A DNA stretch of 33,044 bases from Pseudomonadota bacterium (GTDB taxonomy: Bacteria; Myxococcota_A; UBA9042; GCA-2863065). Where the stretch lies: positions 1 to 33,044 of the forward strand of contig PKDL01000329.1 of NCBI GenBank assembly GCA_002863065.1, in the 5' to 3' direction. The translations under genes and the position numbers were made by a program. Under the pieces are notes generated by a model. It was not told the origin of the DNA, searched no databases, and saw only the letters and a list, made by a program, of their open reading frames with translations. Below are positions 18,607 to 28,406 of the stretch, piece by piece (the first letter of the stretch is position 1; each line of letters opens with the position of its first letter).

Positions 18607-18725
18607 TTTATTACCTTTCAAACAGTCTCACGGCTTGTGACGCTCTATGCTCACATCGCCGCTATTCTCTGATGCAGACTACACTGCTTTGACTCGCACA
18701 AGACATGTGAGGTGGGGTGGCATCA

Positions 18726-19550
18726 TTATCGGAAAGAGATGAATGCGTAATGCGTTCCATCCACCCACAAGTGATCGGCACTCTTCTTCGTCTGTTCGCG
18801 AGTGGCCACGGTTAGGGCGAGTTCTCCGAACGCTGCACTTCTAGTACGCAGCCGGGTCAGGTCGTGACTAAATCGCACTGCGCCATATTCTACCACTCCG
18901 CGACCAAGTGGCTCCCAGGCTTGTGGGGGCTGCCTTCCGGACGCAAGTGCCTCATGCACAGCACGTATCGGTGCACGCTCTCCCGGTGATAAGTTGAGCC
19001 GTATGAGAGCCACTTTCCATGCGGTATGTAACTCGGTAAGAAATGCCAGGTCGTCCATCGTATCGCCATTGAGAGATTGCATGTCTCTCAATACCGCGTC
19101 TGCGATTGTCTTTGGGTCGAGTGGAACGGTATGCAACAGGGTGATTTTGGGGCCGTAATAGATTTTGACCGCTGGCTTGTTTCCGAAAAGAAATTCGAGA
19201 GTCATGGGGCCAACGGTCGGTGTTGGCAGGCGGCCCTGCAAGGCTAGGCCCCGCTGGGTTAACTCATCGTGTAACTCGGCCGCTAATCTTGCTCGCCCCC
19301 GTTCAGTCGCGATTTTCCCCTGTTCTTCTAGTTGGTTCAAATATGCTGGTAGCTCCGAGAGGTCGGCGGCTGTGGGTAGTATTGGCTTGAGCGCCTTACG
19401 AACATCAGCCACCGTGGAGGTGATAGCAAAAGGACGGTCATCTATATGTTTTACCGCGGATTCCAGCTGCTTCAGGGCGCCAGTAAGAGCCTCGGCTGTT
19501 CGCGCGATTTTCGCGGCGGCCTTCCGGCTATTTGTGAGTTCATCACTCAT
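18726..19550 (-). CDS. Uncharacterised protein with predicted helical N-terminus
   Basis: 274-aa ORF, initial MSDELTNSRKAAAKIARTAEALTGALKQLESAVKHI, ATGA overlap with the upstream gene. No recognised family. Confidence 0.7.
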   Translation of the reverse strand: MSDELTNSRKAAAKIARTAEALTGALKQLESAVKHIDDRPFAITSTVADVRKALKPILPTAADLSELPAYLNQLEEQGKIATERGRARLAAELHDELTQRGLALQGRLPTPTVGPMTLEFLFGNKPAVKIYYGPKITLLHTVPLDPKTIADAVLRDMQSLNGDTMDDLAFLTELHTAWKVALIRLNLSPGERAPIRAVHEALASGRQPPQAWEPLGRGVVEYGAVRFSHDLTRLRTRSAAFGELALTVATREQTKKSADHLWVDGTHYAFISFR

Positions 19551-20392
19551 TTGTTGAGACTTTTCTCCAGTGTCGAAAGTTTATCGGAATCCACAGTTTC
19601 AAATCCGGTGATTCTCATCTTCTTACAGGCCTCTGCGTGTTTTTTGCATACGCCTAAGAGTGCTTTGTGGAGTGTGTCATCTTTCTCACCGGTGTTAGCG
19701 ACGATGGCCCCTGGTAAGGTCGGGCCGGCAAGCAGGGATGTCAATTTTGAGTATTTGGCCGAGCTTTGAAGGGCTTTGAACTGTACATCGTTGAGAATTG
19801 CTGCTGCTGCCTTACCCTTTACTGCGTTTTTTACCGCTTTACGTGCACTTCGTGTGCGCTCGAGAGTAAACGATTTTGTGACATCAACTTTGGAATCAAA
19901 TGCCACTCTGGAGAGAAAGGTATCTGACGCTTTCAATCCGGTTTGAACCACTTTACCGCTCAGGCTTTCCATTGTCGTACCGGGTAACGCAACAAGATGG
20001 TAAGACCCTGCAGTTTCTTCGTTTTGTAGCGCAGCATTTGCAGTCAGTTTCCAGGCCTTGCGTTCTGCAAGAAAGAGGTCAAGCGGTACCATGACGACCG
20101 ATGCAGGATGTGCCTTCATCGTTGCCCTGCAGTCCCTCATATTGTTTATGTATGTCCCATTGACATCATCCCAACCTGTGAGCGACGCCAGATGTCCAAG
20201 GAACTCATCCACTATGGGCTGTGCTTGCTCTGTTGAACCAGGCCCGCCAGGAAAGCACAGAAGCACTCGTGCAGATGTCGCGGATGCGGAGAATGCCACG
20301 AGCATCGTTAGTACGGCGATAATGCAGTTGCTAGTACGACTAATTCGTAGGTTCCTCATTCGTTTAAATCCATCCTTCATGATGCTTGGCAA
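19547..20392 (-). CDS. Secreted PhnD-like periplasmic substrate-binding-fold protein
   Basis: Signal peptide (CIIAVLTMLVAFSASATSA); PBP-like pattern (VVMVPLDLFLAERK, SLSGKVVQTGLKASDTFLSRVAF, KAAAAILNDVQFKAL). Start may be one of several internal Met codons. Confidence 0.6.
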   Translation of the reverse strand: MPSIMKDGFKRMRNLRISRTSNCIIAVLTMLVAFSASATSARVLLCFPGGPGSTEQAQPIVDEFLGHLASLTGWDDVNGTYINNMRDCRATMKAHPASVVMVPLDLFLAERKAWKLTANAALQNEETAGSYHLVALPGTTMESLSGKVVQTGLKASDTFLSRVAFDSKVDVTKSFTLERTRSARKAVKNAVKGKAAAAILNDVQFKALQSSAKYSKLTSLLAGPTLPGAIVANTGEKDDTLHKALLGVCKKHAEACKKMRITGFETVDSDKLSTLEKSLNK

Positions 20393-20549
20393 TCAAGCGT
20401 CACGGTGTTTGGCCCTTTCCTGTCGTTTCCTCGATACTCCGTCGCTCGGCAAGTCTCTATGCAAAACCAGGTATCAGGCACCGTGCTACCTTGCACTTAC
20501 CTAGTTGAGACGACATTAGCCTCCTATGCATTCAGATGACTTGATATGC

Positions 20550-23264
20550 CTACGCTTGCGGTTGCTTTTCACCGATAAGATACATGACCGCGGGCAATAC
20601 GAATAGTGTCGCCAGCAGACAGCTGGATACACCCAACACGAGTACTAGGCCGAGTGAGCGAAGCCCTTCATACTGTGCGAAGTACATTGAACCGAACGCG
20701 ATGATAGTAGTGAACGACGATACTATAATAGCCTTGCCCGAGGTTCGTACCGCTTCTTTTACACTCTGACCATGTTCACGCCAGGAATGGACAAGGTGTA
20801 CTCCAGAATCCACACCTATCCCGATAATGAGTGGGAGCGAGATCCCATTTCCAAAGGTAAACTGAATGTTGAGAATGTACATTGCGCCCACCATCCAGAC
20901 GGAACCCAGTACGAGAGGGAGAAGTGAAAGCATCGTGTCCCGAATGCTGCGAACATCTAGCCAAACCAGTAGTAACACGAGCGTCGTCGCGTAAAACAAT
21001 GAGTTCTTGAACGAACGGGCGAAGATCTCACCAAAGTACGCATAATTGATCGCATACCCAGTGGCGCCGTCATCGATAGCACGAAGCCGTTGGCGGAAGT
21101 CACTGACAAACTCCGCGTCTGCGACGTCACCCATTGGATACACGCGGGTTGCATAGGACGTGTGGTTATTAGCGGTGGATCGGAATGCTGCGAGTGTGGA
21201 TTCTGGCAGATCCGTGATTTCGAAGGCGCGTCCTTCGTTCACAAACCTCTTGATTCCTGGAACAAGCTCCGTCAAGGCTCCTTCGAATTTGTTGATTCTG
21301 GTTCCCAGTTGTATCGGTGTCAGCGATTGTGCAGATGTTCGTAGCTCGTTCACTTTTTGAGCAAGTCGTCGGATATAGGGCAAGAGGTCTTTTTGACCGA
21401 GCTCCGTTAGGGCAAACGGCAAATCGTCTTCGAGTAACTCCTGCAGTGCGGTCAGGTCCTTTACAAATTCTTGTGCCTTGAACTTGGAGTCAGCTTCGAA
21501 GCTGATTGGGCGTTGGCCGCGTATCGACTTTCTAAGCGACTGGATGAGAGGTGTTTTTTCAGCTACCTCGGTAGGCAGTACGTCTAGAAGGCTTTCGACG
21601 CGGGATGCGATACCTTCCTCGACTAATTCGGATGCAGCATTGGTGTGTTGGACGACTTCACTGAGGTCATCCCCTTCCAAACCGGCATACTCTAGTTGTC
21701 CTAGCCCGAGCGCTTCAAGTCGTGCCATTGTTTGAAGTGTGGGGGTGTCTTTGGGGAGCAGATTATTCGAGTCTAGGTCCCACTTGATAGGTCGAATAGC
21801 AGATGCAGTCCAAATCGTAAGAGCAATGCCGACCCCGACAGCCAGATATCGCATTGAGTATGGCAGACATAGATGAAGCCCTGCCTTACCAGGAGCCCTT
21901 TTCGTCCGAAACATCTTGCTACCGGGACTGCCCAGCAGCGTTGGTAACATTATAAATGAGGCCAGTAGTACGCAGAGCAGTGCTCCAGAAGCCATGATGC
22001 CAAGTTCGTACGTGCCCTTGAATTCGGTAAACGCCATCACTCCGAATGCGGCTGCACTCGTCATCGCGCCAATCACTATAGGTGGGCCGGTACCGACTAG
22101 AGCTGTTCGCACCGCATCGGGGGGAGATTGACCTTCTAGTCGTTCCAGCCGGATACGAGTGAAGAGATGCACACCAAAGTCAATGCCCATGCCAATAATA
22201 ATGACCAGAAAGGAGCTCGTAAACATGGTCATCTTGTCAATGGCTATGACCGCATAGCCTAATCCCCAGGCGATTCCGGTGAATAACGCAGCCATAATGA
22301 CCAACATGCCACCAAAGGTACGGTATGCGATCAGGAACAGCAGCAGGCATCCGGCTGCAGATACGGTGCCCGTGAGCGACATGTCGCGTCCTATTGCCTT
22401 ATTTTCATCCGACACAATGGATGGAACCCCGGCAAATCCGTAGGTGGTATCTTCAGGGAGGTACGTTACTACTACGCTTTTTATGTTATCGAGCAAAGGA
22501 ACGGCCACTTGCGGGTCTATTACGTCGCCCATGCCACGGATCCGCATGAGCAGTGCATTGTCTGGACCAACGGACATATATCCCGCAGAGTCTAATTGGA
22601 TAGGGCCGTTCGTTTGCTTCTGAAGTTCCGTGAGATTGAACGACGTCTTTTCTTGATTGGTCAACCACGTCCGGAGTTCATCGAACAACGCTTCCACTAT
22701 AGCGGTGGCGGCTTCAAGATCATCGGTACTAAACTCAGGTGTTTTGATGTCGCTGGTATCACCGTCTGCGAATTCTTCTAAACTGGTATTGAGTTCCTGA
22801 ATTACACCGTGGACACCAACGAGGGCGATAGGCTTGTCAGCAGCCGTCATTGGTTTGGGTAGAGAGGCTAGGCCTTTCGCTACGCGCTGCAGCTTGTTTT
22901 TGGGTAGATACCATGCAGCGATATGGGACATCTCCGCCACATTGACTCGGTACGTCACATTTTCGGCGAGTCCATTTTTGACGAGGTCGTTAGCGATGGA
23001 GTCCATTGCAAGCCGTCTCGACTTTAGATCGCCCCCCTCTACAAGCAACAGAATGTCATTCGTACCGAAGCGTGCATTGAATGCCATGAGTAGCTGTTGT
23101 TCACGATCGTCCTCATTCACGATGGCGTGGCGAGACGAGTCGATCTGGATGTAATTTACGACGCACCAAATCGATGCGGCGAACAGTATCGTACAGGTGA
23201 AGAGCACGATGCCGCGTCGTCGTTCAATCAGGGTCGCTAGTACGTGGAACAGTTGCTCCCGCAT
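20550..23264 (-). CDS. RND/MMPL-family transporter (HpnN/MmpL3-like architecture)
   Basis: Two MMPL-type membrane blocks (FLVIIIGMGIDFGVHLFTRIR and ISLPLIIGIGVDSGVHLVHSW) separated by large periplasmic domains. Confidence 0.88.
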   Translation of the reverse strand: MREQLFHVLATLIERRRGIVLFTCTILFAASIWCVVNYIQIDSSRHAIVNEDDREQQLLMAFNARFGTNDILLLVEGGDLKSRRLAMDSIANDLVKNGLAENVTYRVNVAEMSHIAAWYLPKNKLQRVAKGLASLPKPMTAADKPIALVGVHGVIQELNTSLEEFADGDTSDIKTPEFSTDDLEAATAIVEALFDELRTWLTNQEKTSFNLTELQKQTNGPIQLDSAGYMSVGPDNALLMRIRGMGDVIDPQVAVPLLDNIKSVVVTYLPEDTTYGFAGVPSIVSDENKAIGRDMSLTGTVSAAGCLLLFLIAYRTFGGMLVIMAALFTGIAWGLGYAVIAIDKMTMFTSSFLVIIIGMGIDFGVHLFTRIRLERLEGQSPPDAVRTALVGTGPPIVIGAMTSAAAFGVMAFTEFKGTYELGIMASGALLCVLLASFIMLPTLLGSPGSKMFRTKRAPGKAGLHLCLPYSMRYLAVGVGIALTIWTASAIRPIKWDLDSNNLLPKDTPTLQTMARLEALGLGQLEYAGLEGDDLSEVVQHTNAASELVEEGIASRVESLLDVLPTEVAEKTPLIQSLRKSIRGQRPISFEADSKFKAQEFVKDLTALQELLEDDLPFALTELGQKDLLPYIRRLAQKVNELRTSAQSLTPIQLGTRINKFEGALTELVPGIKRFVNEGRAFEITDLPESTLAAFRSTANNHTSYATRVYPMGDVADAEFVSDFRQRLRAIDDGATGYAINYAYFGEIFARSFKNSLFYATTLVLLLVWLDVRSIRDTMLSLLPLVLGSVWMVGAMYILNIQFTFGNGISLPLIIGIGVDSGVHLVHSWREHGQSVKEAVRTSGKAIIVSSFTTIIAFGSMYFAQYEGLRSLGLVLVLGVSSCLLATLFVLPAVMYLIGEKQPQA

Positions 23265-23322
23265 CCTGCCGAAAGTAACAGCCGGCGAGCTATTGTGAAA
23301 GACGCGCTATGTCACATAATTC

Positions 23323-25869
23323 TTAGGCGGGGTGTGAGGACCGCGCAGTATGGTGTCCGTATGTGATTCTGAGGATGGCTGGCAGGAGGATAAGATCCAC
23401 GACGAGGGCTGCGATGACGGTCAGTCCGATCAGGACACCAAAACGTGCGATTGCTGCATTGAGCGCTGCGACGTAGACCAAGAACCCAGCACCCAAAATG
23501 ATAGATGTACCGACCATGGCTCGTGCAGCATGATGGGCGGCGGTCGTAATCGCACGTTCACAATCGCCCGTCTCTATGAGGCCGGCTTTGAAGTGGTGCA
23601 GGAAATGGATCGTGTCATCAACTGCGATCCCGAGTGCAATGGAAGCAATGAGCAGGTTATTCAGGTCGACTGGGATGTTGGTTAGGCCCATGATACCCAT
23701 GACGATAGCGATGGGTACGAGGTTTGGGACCATCGCTATCAAACCCAGTTTGAGGTCTCGAAGCATGAACACCATCAAAACAGTGATAAAGAGGAATGCA
23801 GTCCCAAAGCTTTTTATCAAATCCTGTAACAGGGTTAGTACGATACGAAACATCAGATAAACGCTGCCCGTACCGCGGACCTCGGTAGTCGCCGATAAGT
23901 GCTCCTCGGCCGAGGTCTCGATTCGCTCGAGCAGCGGTTTGTAGCTTGTAGCCTCACGCCACTTCACCTGGAATGTGATGTGACTCTTATCGAGATTCAG
24001 TGTTGCCAGCCGTCGTAATTCGGAAGGTCCGCTGGTTTCGAATAAGAAGAGCAGGGCATTAAGTTCGTCCTGCGTGTCGGGAAGTCGGTATGCCTTTGGG
24101 TCACCATTATTGAGTGCGCGCCGCGTTTCCTTCACCACATCCAACAGTGACAGTGCGTGTCCCACAACTTGAACGCCCTCAAGTTCGAATTGCTGGATAT
24201 CCTCCGCTAACTTTTCGAGACCCTGCAGGACATTCAAGTCCTTCATGGTGCCACTCTTGGGTTCTAATATCAGTACGGCTGAGGACACCCCACCGACGTG
24301 TTTGTCCATACTGAACACCGAACGCTTTATTTCCATATCGTCCGGAATGGTCGCTAAGTCATCATGGGAGACTTTTAGTGTTGTGATCCCGTAGATGGCG
24401 ATGGTTGAGAATATTGCGAAAACAGCAACCATTTGCCAGAGGCCTGTCCGCAAAGAGAGCCGAACGCATACGCCGATTGCGCGGTCGATCAGATCACCAC
24501 TTTCTGACGCATTGCGGGGGGCTGCGCCCATGAGGCTGGAACGGTTAAAGGTGAGGCAAATCGGCAGAAATATGAGTGATAGGGTGAGCGCAAACATGAC
24601 ACCGACGCCGCCTGCTACCCCCATTTCAGCGATGGCTTCGATGTTTGCAAAATTGAGACTAAAGAGACCGCACATGGTGGTGAGGGACGTGAATAATACC
24701 GGCGGTCCGGTCACTCCAACCGCTCTTGCGATGGCCTCGTTATTGGGCACATCAAACCGCCGTAAATCCCTGTAGATACTAATCATATGAACAGAGTCAC
24801 CGACCCCGACTACTAGAAGGAAGGATGGTAAGATGACCGACAGTATTGTCATGCCGTACCCTACGGCCGCCATAAAGCCGAGCGTCCATACAACGGCGAG
24901 TCCGACAACTACCACTGGACCAAATATTCCGATCGGATGGCGAAACAGGAAGGTGAGCATCAGAAGCATCGCTAAACCTGAGTAGGTTGCGAGTCTGGCT
25001 GTATCTTGCAGGACGATTTGATTCAGCGCAGCGTTTATCGCTGGCTGGCCTGTCACTTGGATTTTGAAAAAGTCTGCTTGAAGAGGTTCCAGCGCTCGCT
25101 GAAGCTCCAATGCGACCAGTTCCATATCTTCGTCGCGCATTTGAAATGTGCGGGCTGCAATCACGGTGTGCCGCGCGCTTTTACCTACCAGACGGCCAAC
25201 AATGGCTGGGTCGTTCAACGCGGCTTTTTTGATGTTTGGGAGCGCATCTTCAGGCGGCATGGGGTCAAGTAGTTTTTCGACTCTGATGCCCGATTCTCCA
25301 TCGATCATTATTGGTACTGTCTGGCGGGCATTGATCAGAGAGACAACGTCTTCGATGACGCTGCCGCCTTCCACGCCCTCCCAATCGTCACCTTGTTGGC
25401 TAGTGGGGTCTTCAAAATCGTCTTCAAAACCGTCAGCAAAGTCATCTCCGAAGTCATCTTCAAGGGGTGGGGCGTCGGCTGACTGTGGCCTACTCGGTGT
25501 CGTTGGAACAGCGTCGAGGTGACTCGAGATCTCTACGTCGACATGAATGTTAGCAACGATCTCGTGAGCTTGCTTTAGCCGCTGTAAAAAGGCGGGCGTA
25601 AAGACGTCACCTTCGATCAGTATTAGAAAGAGATCATCGCGGCCGAATGTGGCGCGATACTCATCGATTGCGTCCATCTCGGGCGAGTCCGGCGCGAAGA
25701 CTTCCAGACTGTTGTTTATCTCTAGCTTGTTGACCACTAGCCACATGGCGCCAGCCGTTATCACTGCTAGGAGCAGTGCATACGCTAGCCGGTGTCGCAC
25801 AAAGGACCAGCCCATGCGGAGGAACCATGGATTAGGGCTGTCGGGTGGACGCGAATCGCGACTGTTCAT
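23323..25869 (-). CDS. RND/MMPL-family transporter
   Basis: MMPL blocks PSFLLVVGVGDSVHMISIYRDLR and NNLLIASIALGIAVDDTIHFLHHFK. Start chosen at MNSRDSRPP with upstream AGGA; the longest ORF extends to 25971. Confidence 0.88.
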   Translation of the reverse strand: MNSRDSRPPDSPNPWFLRMGWSFVRHRLAYALLLAVITAGAMWLVVNKLEINNSLEVFAPDSPEMDAIDEYRATFGRDDLFLILIEGDVFTPAFLQRLKQAHEIVANIHVDVEISSHLDAVPTTPSRPQSADAPPLEDDFGDDFADGFEDDFEDPTSQQGDDWEGVEGGSVIEDVVSLINARQTVPIMIDGESGIRVEKLLDPMPPEDALPNIKKAALNDPAIVGRLVGKSARHTVIAARTFQMRDEDMELVALELQRALEPLQADFFKIQVTGQPAINAALNQIVLQDTARLATYSGLAMLLMLTFLFRHPIGIFGPVVVVGLAVVWTLGFMAAVGYGMTILSVILPSFLLVVGVGDSVHMISIYRDLRRFDVPNNEAIARAVGVTGPPVLFTSLTTMCGLFSLNFANIEAIAEMGVAGGVGVMFALTLSLIFLPICLTFNRSSLMGAAPRNASESGDLIDRAIGVCVRLSLRTGLWQMVAVFAIFSTIAIYGITTLKVSHDDLATIPDDMEIKRSVFSMDKHVGGVSSAVLILEPKSGTMKDLNVLQGLEKLAEDIQQFELEGVQVVGHALSLLDVVKETRRALNNGDPKAYRLPDTQDELNALLFLFETSGPSELRRLATLNLDKSHITFQVKWREATSYKPLLERIETSAEEHLSATTEVRGTGSVYLMFRIVLTLLQDLIKSFGTAFLFITVLMVFMLRDLKLGLIAMVPNLVPIAIVMGIMGLTNIPVDLNNLLIASIALGIAVDDTIHFLHHFKAGLIETGDCERAITTAAHHAARAMVGTSIILGAGFLVYVAALNAAIARFGVLIGLTVIAALVVDLILLPAILRITYGHHTARSSHPA
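25409..25470. repeat. 12-bp degenerate tandem repeat encoding an acidic DDF-type peptide
   Basis: tcttcaaaatcg tcttcaaaaccg tcagcaaagtca tctccgaagtca tcttcaagg; encodes EDDFGDDFADGFEDDFEDP on the minus strand. Confidence 0.7.
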
Positions 25870-26074
25870 ATGGTATTTGAGTCCTGAATCGGTGGTCGAA
25901 CTAAGCGCTGGTTTTCCATAAAATCGACGTTTTCTCACCGGAAGACGACCAGCCCTTACAGGATGGTTCAAATTATCGTTTGGCGCGGATGCGATGTCTA
26001 AATTGGAGGTCGGCCCTCTGTCATCTTGTCATGTCGCTTGGTTGTTGTGCGTATATCGCCGCGAAGCCAGCAGA

Positions 26075-27649
26075 CTAAAACAGGATGCGCGCGCGTGCGA
26101 AAACAGTGGATGCGCCCGTCGTCGGGCTTCCAAACTTCGTATTTTTCGCCCCGAAATACAGAAATGCTCCCACGGTGAATTCGGCTCCATTCACTGGCGC
26201 AACTACAATCTGGGGGAAAATAGCTGCACTGGCATCTTCGCGTCGCCGTCGGGCACCTAGCCCGGTATCTTCGGTACACAGCCCAAACGTGTCTGTGTCA
26301 CACGTCACAGGAAACTTTACGATGCCAAAAATCCGCAGCAACAGCTTGTTTTGGAGCATTTTAAAGTCCATTCCGGCAACGAGGTAATCCCCGAGTTTAT
26401 TGGCGCCGAACTCATCGACAAATCCACGCAGGTATTGAATGTTGAGGTACCACCAGGGAAAAGGCGTGTAGTCCATACCGACCGTAGCCTTAATGAAAAA
26501 GCCCTTCTCTAATTCCAGTTCGGGTCCGTTCTTGAACACATCACCGTCACGATTACCTGCGAACTCGGTCCCGTCGATCGTGATATATAAATCGTCGTGG
26601 ATGTTGAAGGCGACCTCAGCCCAAAGTCCCACACCATCCATAAAATCGAGACTCGTTGCCATGTCGATTCCAATGACATGGACCTTCGGATACGTCAGGG
26701 TGAGATCCACGTTCACGTCGATAGTGTTACCGGTAACGACCGCTGATTCAGCTCGCGGAAAGTCGTCGTATCCATAAAAGTAGGAGAAGGACATATCGAT
26801 CCCACCGAGGTTGAATCCCATCCGGGCACCAAGCATTGAGTGTTCGATATCGTAATCTGGTCGAATGATTCGTGGGTCGACATTGACGGTTGCACCTTGC
26901 TGTACATAGCCCACCTGGTCTCGTGCCATGCCAGCCAGTATTGGGGTGCGCGCGTTCCGAAATTGTTCATCGACGTCACGGAAGGCGATTTCAGCACTGG
27001 CGGGAAGCCAAGCAGGCTTGAAGATTGGTACCCAGGAGAACTCAAAGAACAATTCTTGGAACCAAGGATCGTCTTCATCACCGCCGAAAACGTAGGGACT
27101 GTACCGAATATGCAGCATCTCTTGAGCGACGGTATCTCCAAAGGCCAGCGGGTCTTGCACGTCCAGGGGGACGAGATTGGATGTCGGTCGGAATTTATCG
27201 GAGGCACCCCAGACAAGCTGTTTACGGCCCAGTGATATATCGAAGCCGTCGATTCCCGCATCGGTGAAGGTCACGAAAAGTGCACGTGATTCTATCCGGA
27301 ATGGGTCGAGGGCATTGCGGTCTAATAGCTCGGAGAAGCTGCTGGTATTACCCGTTTCCAAGTACAGCAGATCGAGTTGCGCCTTGCCGAGTACCCATCC
27401 ACCATATTTACCTAGGACTTCCCCGCGAATACCTGTCTCAAACCGTTCATAGTCCAATGACTTCACGTCCGTTGGACACGGGGCGAGCTCACCACCACAT
27501 AACGTAGTGCGGATGTCAGTATATATCTCCGCTTTCCAGCGGAAGTCGGCTTCTACCTGAGCATTCGCAGATAGTGCTCCAAAAATAGATAGAATCCCTG
27601 CCAGAATGAAATGGCGGTGACGGCAGTTGGTCATATCTATTGCTCTCAT
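26075..27649 (-). CDS. Outer-membrane beta-barrel protein (DUF1302-like)
   Basis: Signal peptide (FILAGILSIFGALSANAQ), LGRKQLVWGASDKFRPTS motif, alternating beta pattern, C-terminal Phe (RARILF). ATGA overlap with the upstream gene. Confidence 0.7.
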   Translation of the reverse strand: MRAIDMTNCRHRHFILAGILSIFGALSANAQVEADFRWKAEIYTDIRTTLCGGELAPCPTDVKSLDYERFETGIRGEVLGKYGGWVLGKAQLDLLYLETGNTSSFSELLDRNALDPFRIESRALFVTFTDAGIDGFDISLGRKQLVWGASDKFRPTSNLVPLDVQDPLAFGDTVAQEMLHIRYSPYVFGGDEDDPWFQELFFEFSWVPIFKPAWLPASAEIAFRDVDEQFRNARTPILAGMARDQVGYVQQGATVNVDPRIIRPDYDIEHSMLGARMGFNLGGIDMSFSYFYGYDDFPRAESAVVTGNTIDVNVDLTLTYPKVHVIGIDMATSLDFMDGVGLWAEVAFNIHDDLYITIDGTEFAGNRDGDVFKNGPELELEKGFFIKATVGMDYTPFPWWYLNIQYLRGFVDEFGANKLGDYLVAGMDFKMLQNKLLLRIFGIVKFPVTCDTDTFGLCTEDTGLGARRRREDASAAIFPQIVVAPVNGAEFTVGAFLYFGAKNTKFGSPTTGASTVFARARILF

Positions 27650-28401
27650 TGGCCGCGCACGAGGCTGCGTTTACTGAATACCTTGTTGGGAATGGGCTCG
27701 TTGATCTTCTGCGAGAGCATCTCCAATCGGGTCTTTAAGCCGCCTTCACTCGACATGGTGATGGTTTTCCAGGTTGGGGCGCCTCCGACAACAGTAAAGT
27801 TTGTCCGGTGTTGGGTCTTCACTTTCTTACCAGCATCCCAGTACTCGACCACTTCGATGAGTGCGTGTTTTTTATTTATCCGTAGCCGCAGCTTGGGCCA
27901 AGCCGCGTCGGACTCTGCTTTTTTATTGAGCTCCAGCCAGACATGATCATCTGCAGCAGCACCTACTGTCGCATTGTACTCTGGTGCGAGATTGACAGTT
28001 GCCATATCGGCGTAGGTAAAATTCGATCCCAGCAGGTTCTGACGGCGCGCTGATGTAGCGACGCGCCGTACATTTTCCGTCTGCGGTGCATACACGTACA
28101 TCGTGCGACCCTTGGACAACACGCTCATACCTTTGACATCTCCAGGCGAAAGGAACCGCACCAATCGCTTAGAACCTTTCTGCATAACGTCGAATTTCAT
28201 CGAGCGCTTGGAACCACTGACAGGGATGACGGTCATTTCGAATGTCCATTTTTGGCTGTCGTAGGCGTTATGCCGCTTATCCAGGGCTTCCAATAGTCCC
28301 TGGGGGGTCTGCGACAATGCATCGACGTCCAGTGGCGTGTCGGCTAAGACTAGAGTCGGGATGCTAAGTAGTGTGAAAAAAAGAAGCACTGAGAGACGCA
28401 T
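27646..28401 (-). CDS. LolA-fold 'outer membrane lipoprotein-sorting' family protein
   Basis: Signal peptide MRLSVLLFFTLLSIPTLVLA; family pattern VRFLSPGDVKGMSVLSKG...MYVYAPQTENVRRVATSARRQNLLGSNFTYADM. Confidence 0.8.
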   Translation of the reverse strand: MRLSVLLFFTLLSIPTLVLADTPLDVDALSQTPQGLLEALDKRHNAYDSQKWTFEMTVIPVSGSKRSMKFDVMQKGSKRLVRFLSPGDVKGMSVLSKGRTMYVYAPQTENVRRVATSARRQNLLGSNFTYADMATVNLAPEYNATVGAAADDHVWLELNKKAESDAAWPKLRLRINKKHALIEVVEYWDAGKKVKTQHRTNFTVVGGAPTWKTITMSSEGGLKTRLEMLSQKINEPIPNKVFSKRSLVRGQ

Positions 28402-28406
28402 TATCC

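Noticed and set aside
14415-19550. Calling this a complete BREX locus
   Set aside because: No PglX methylase, PglZ, BrxA/B/C or PglW/Y is visible; only BrxD-like and BrxHI-like parts are present.
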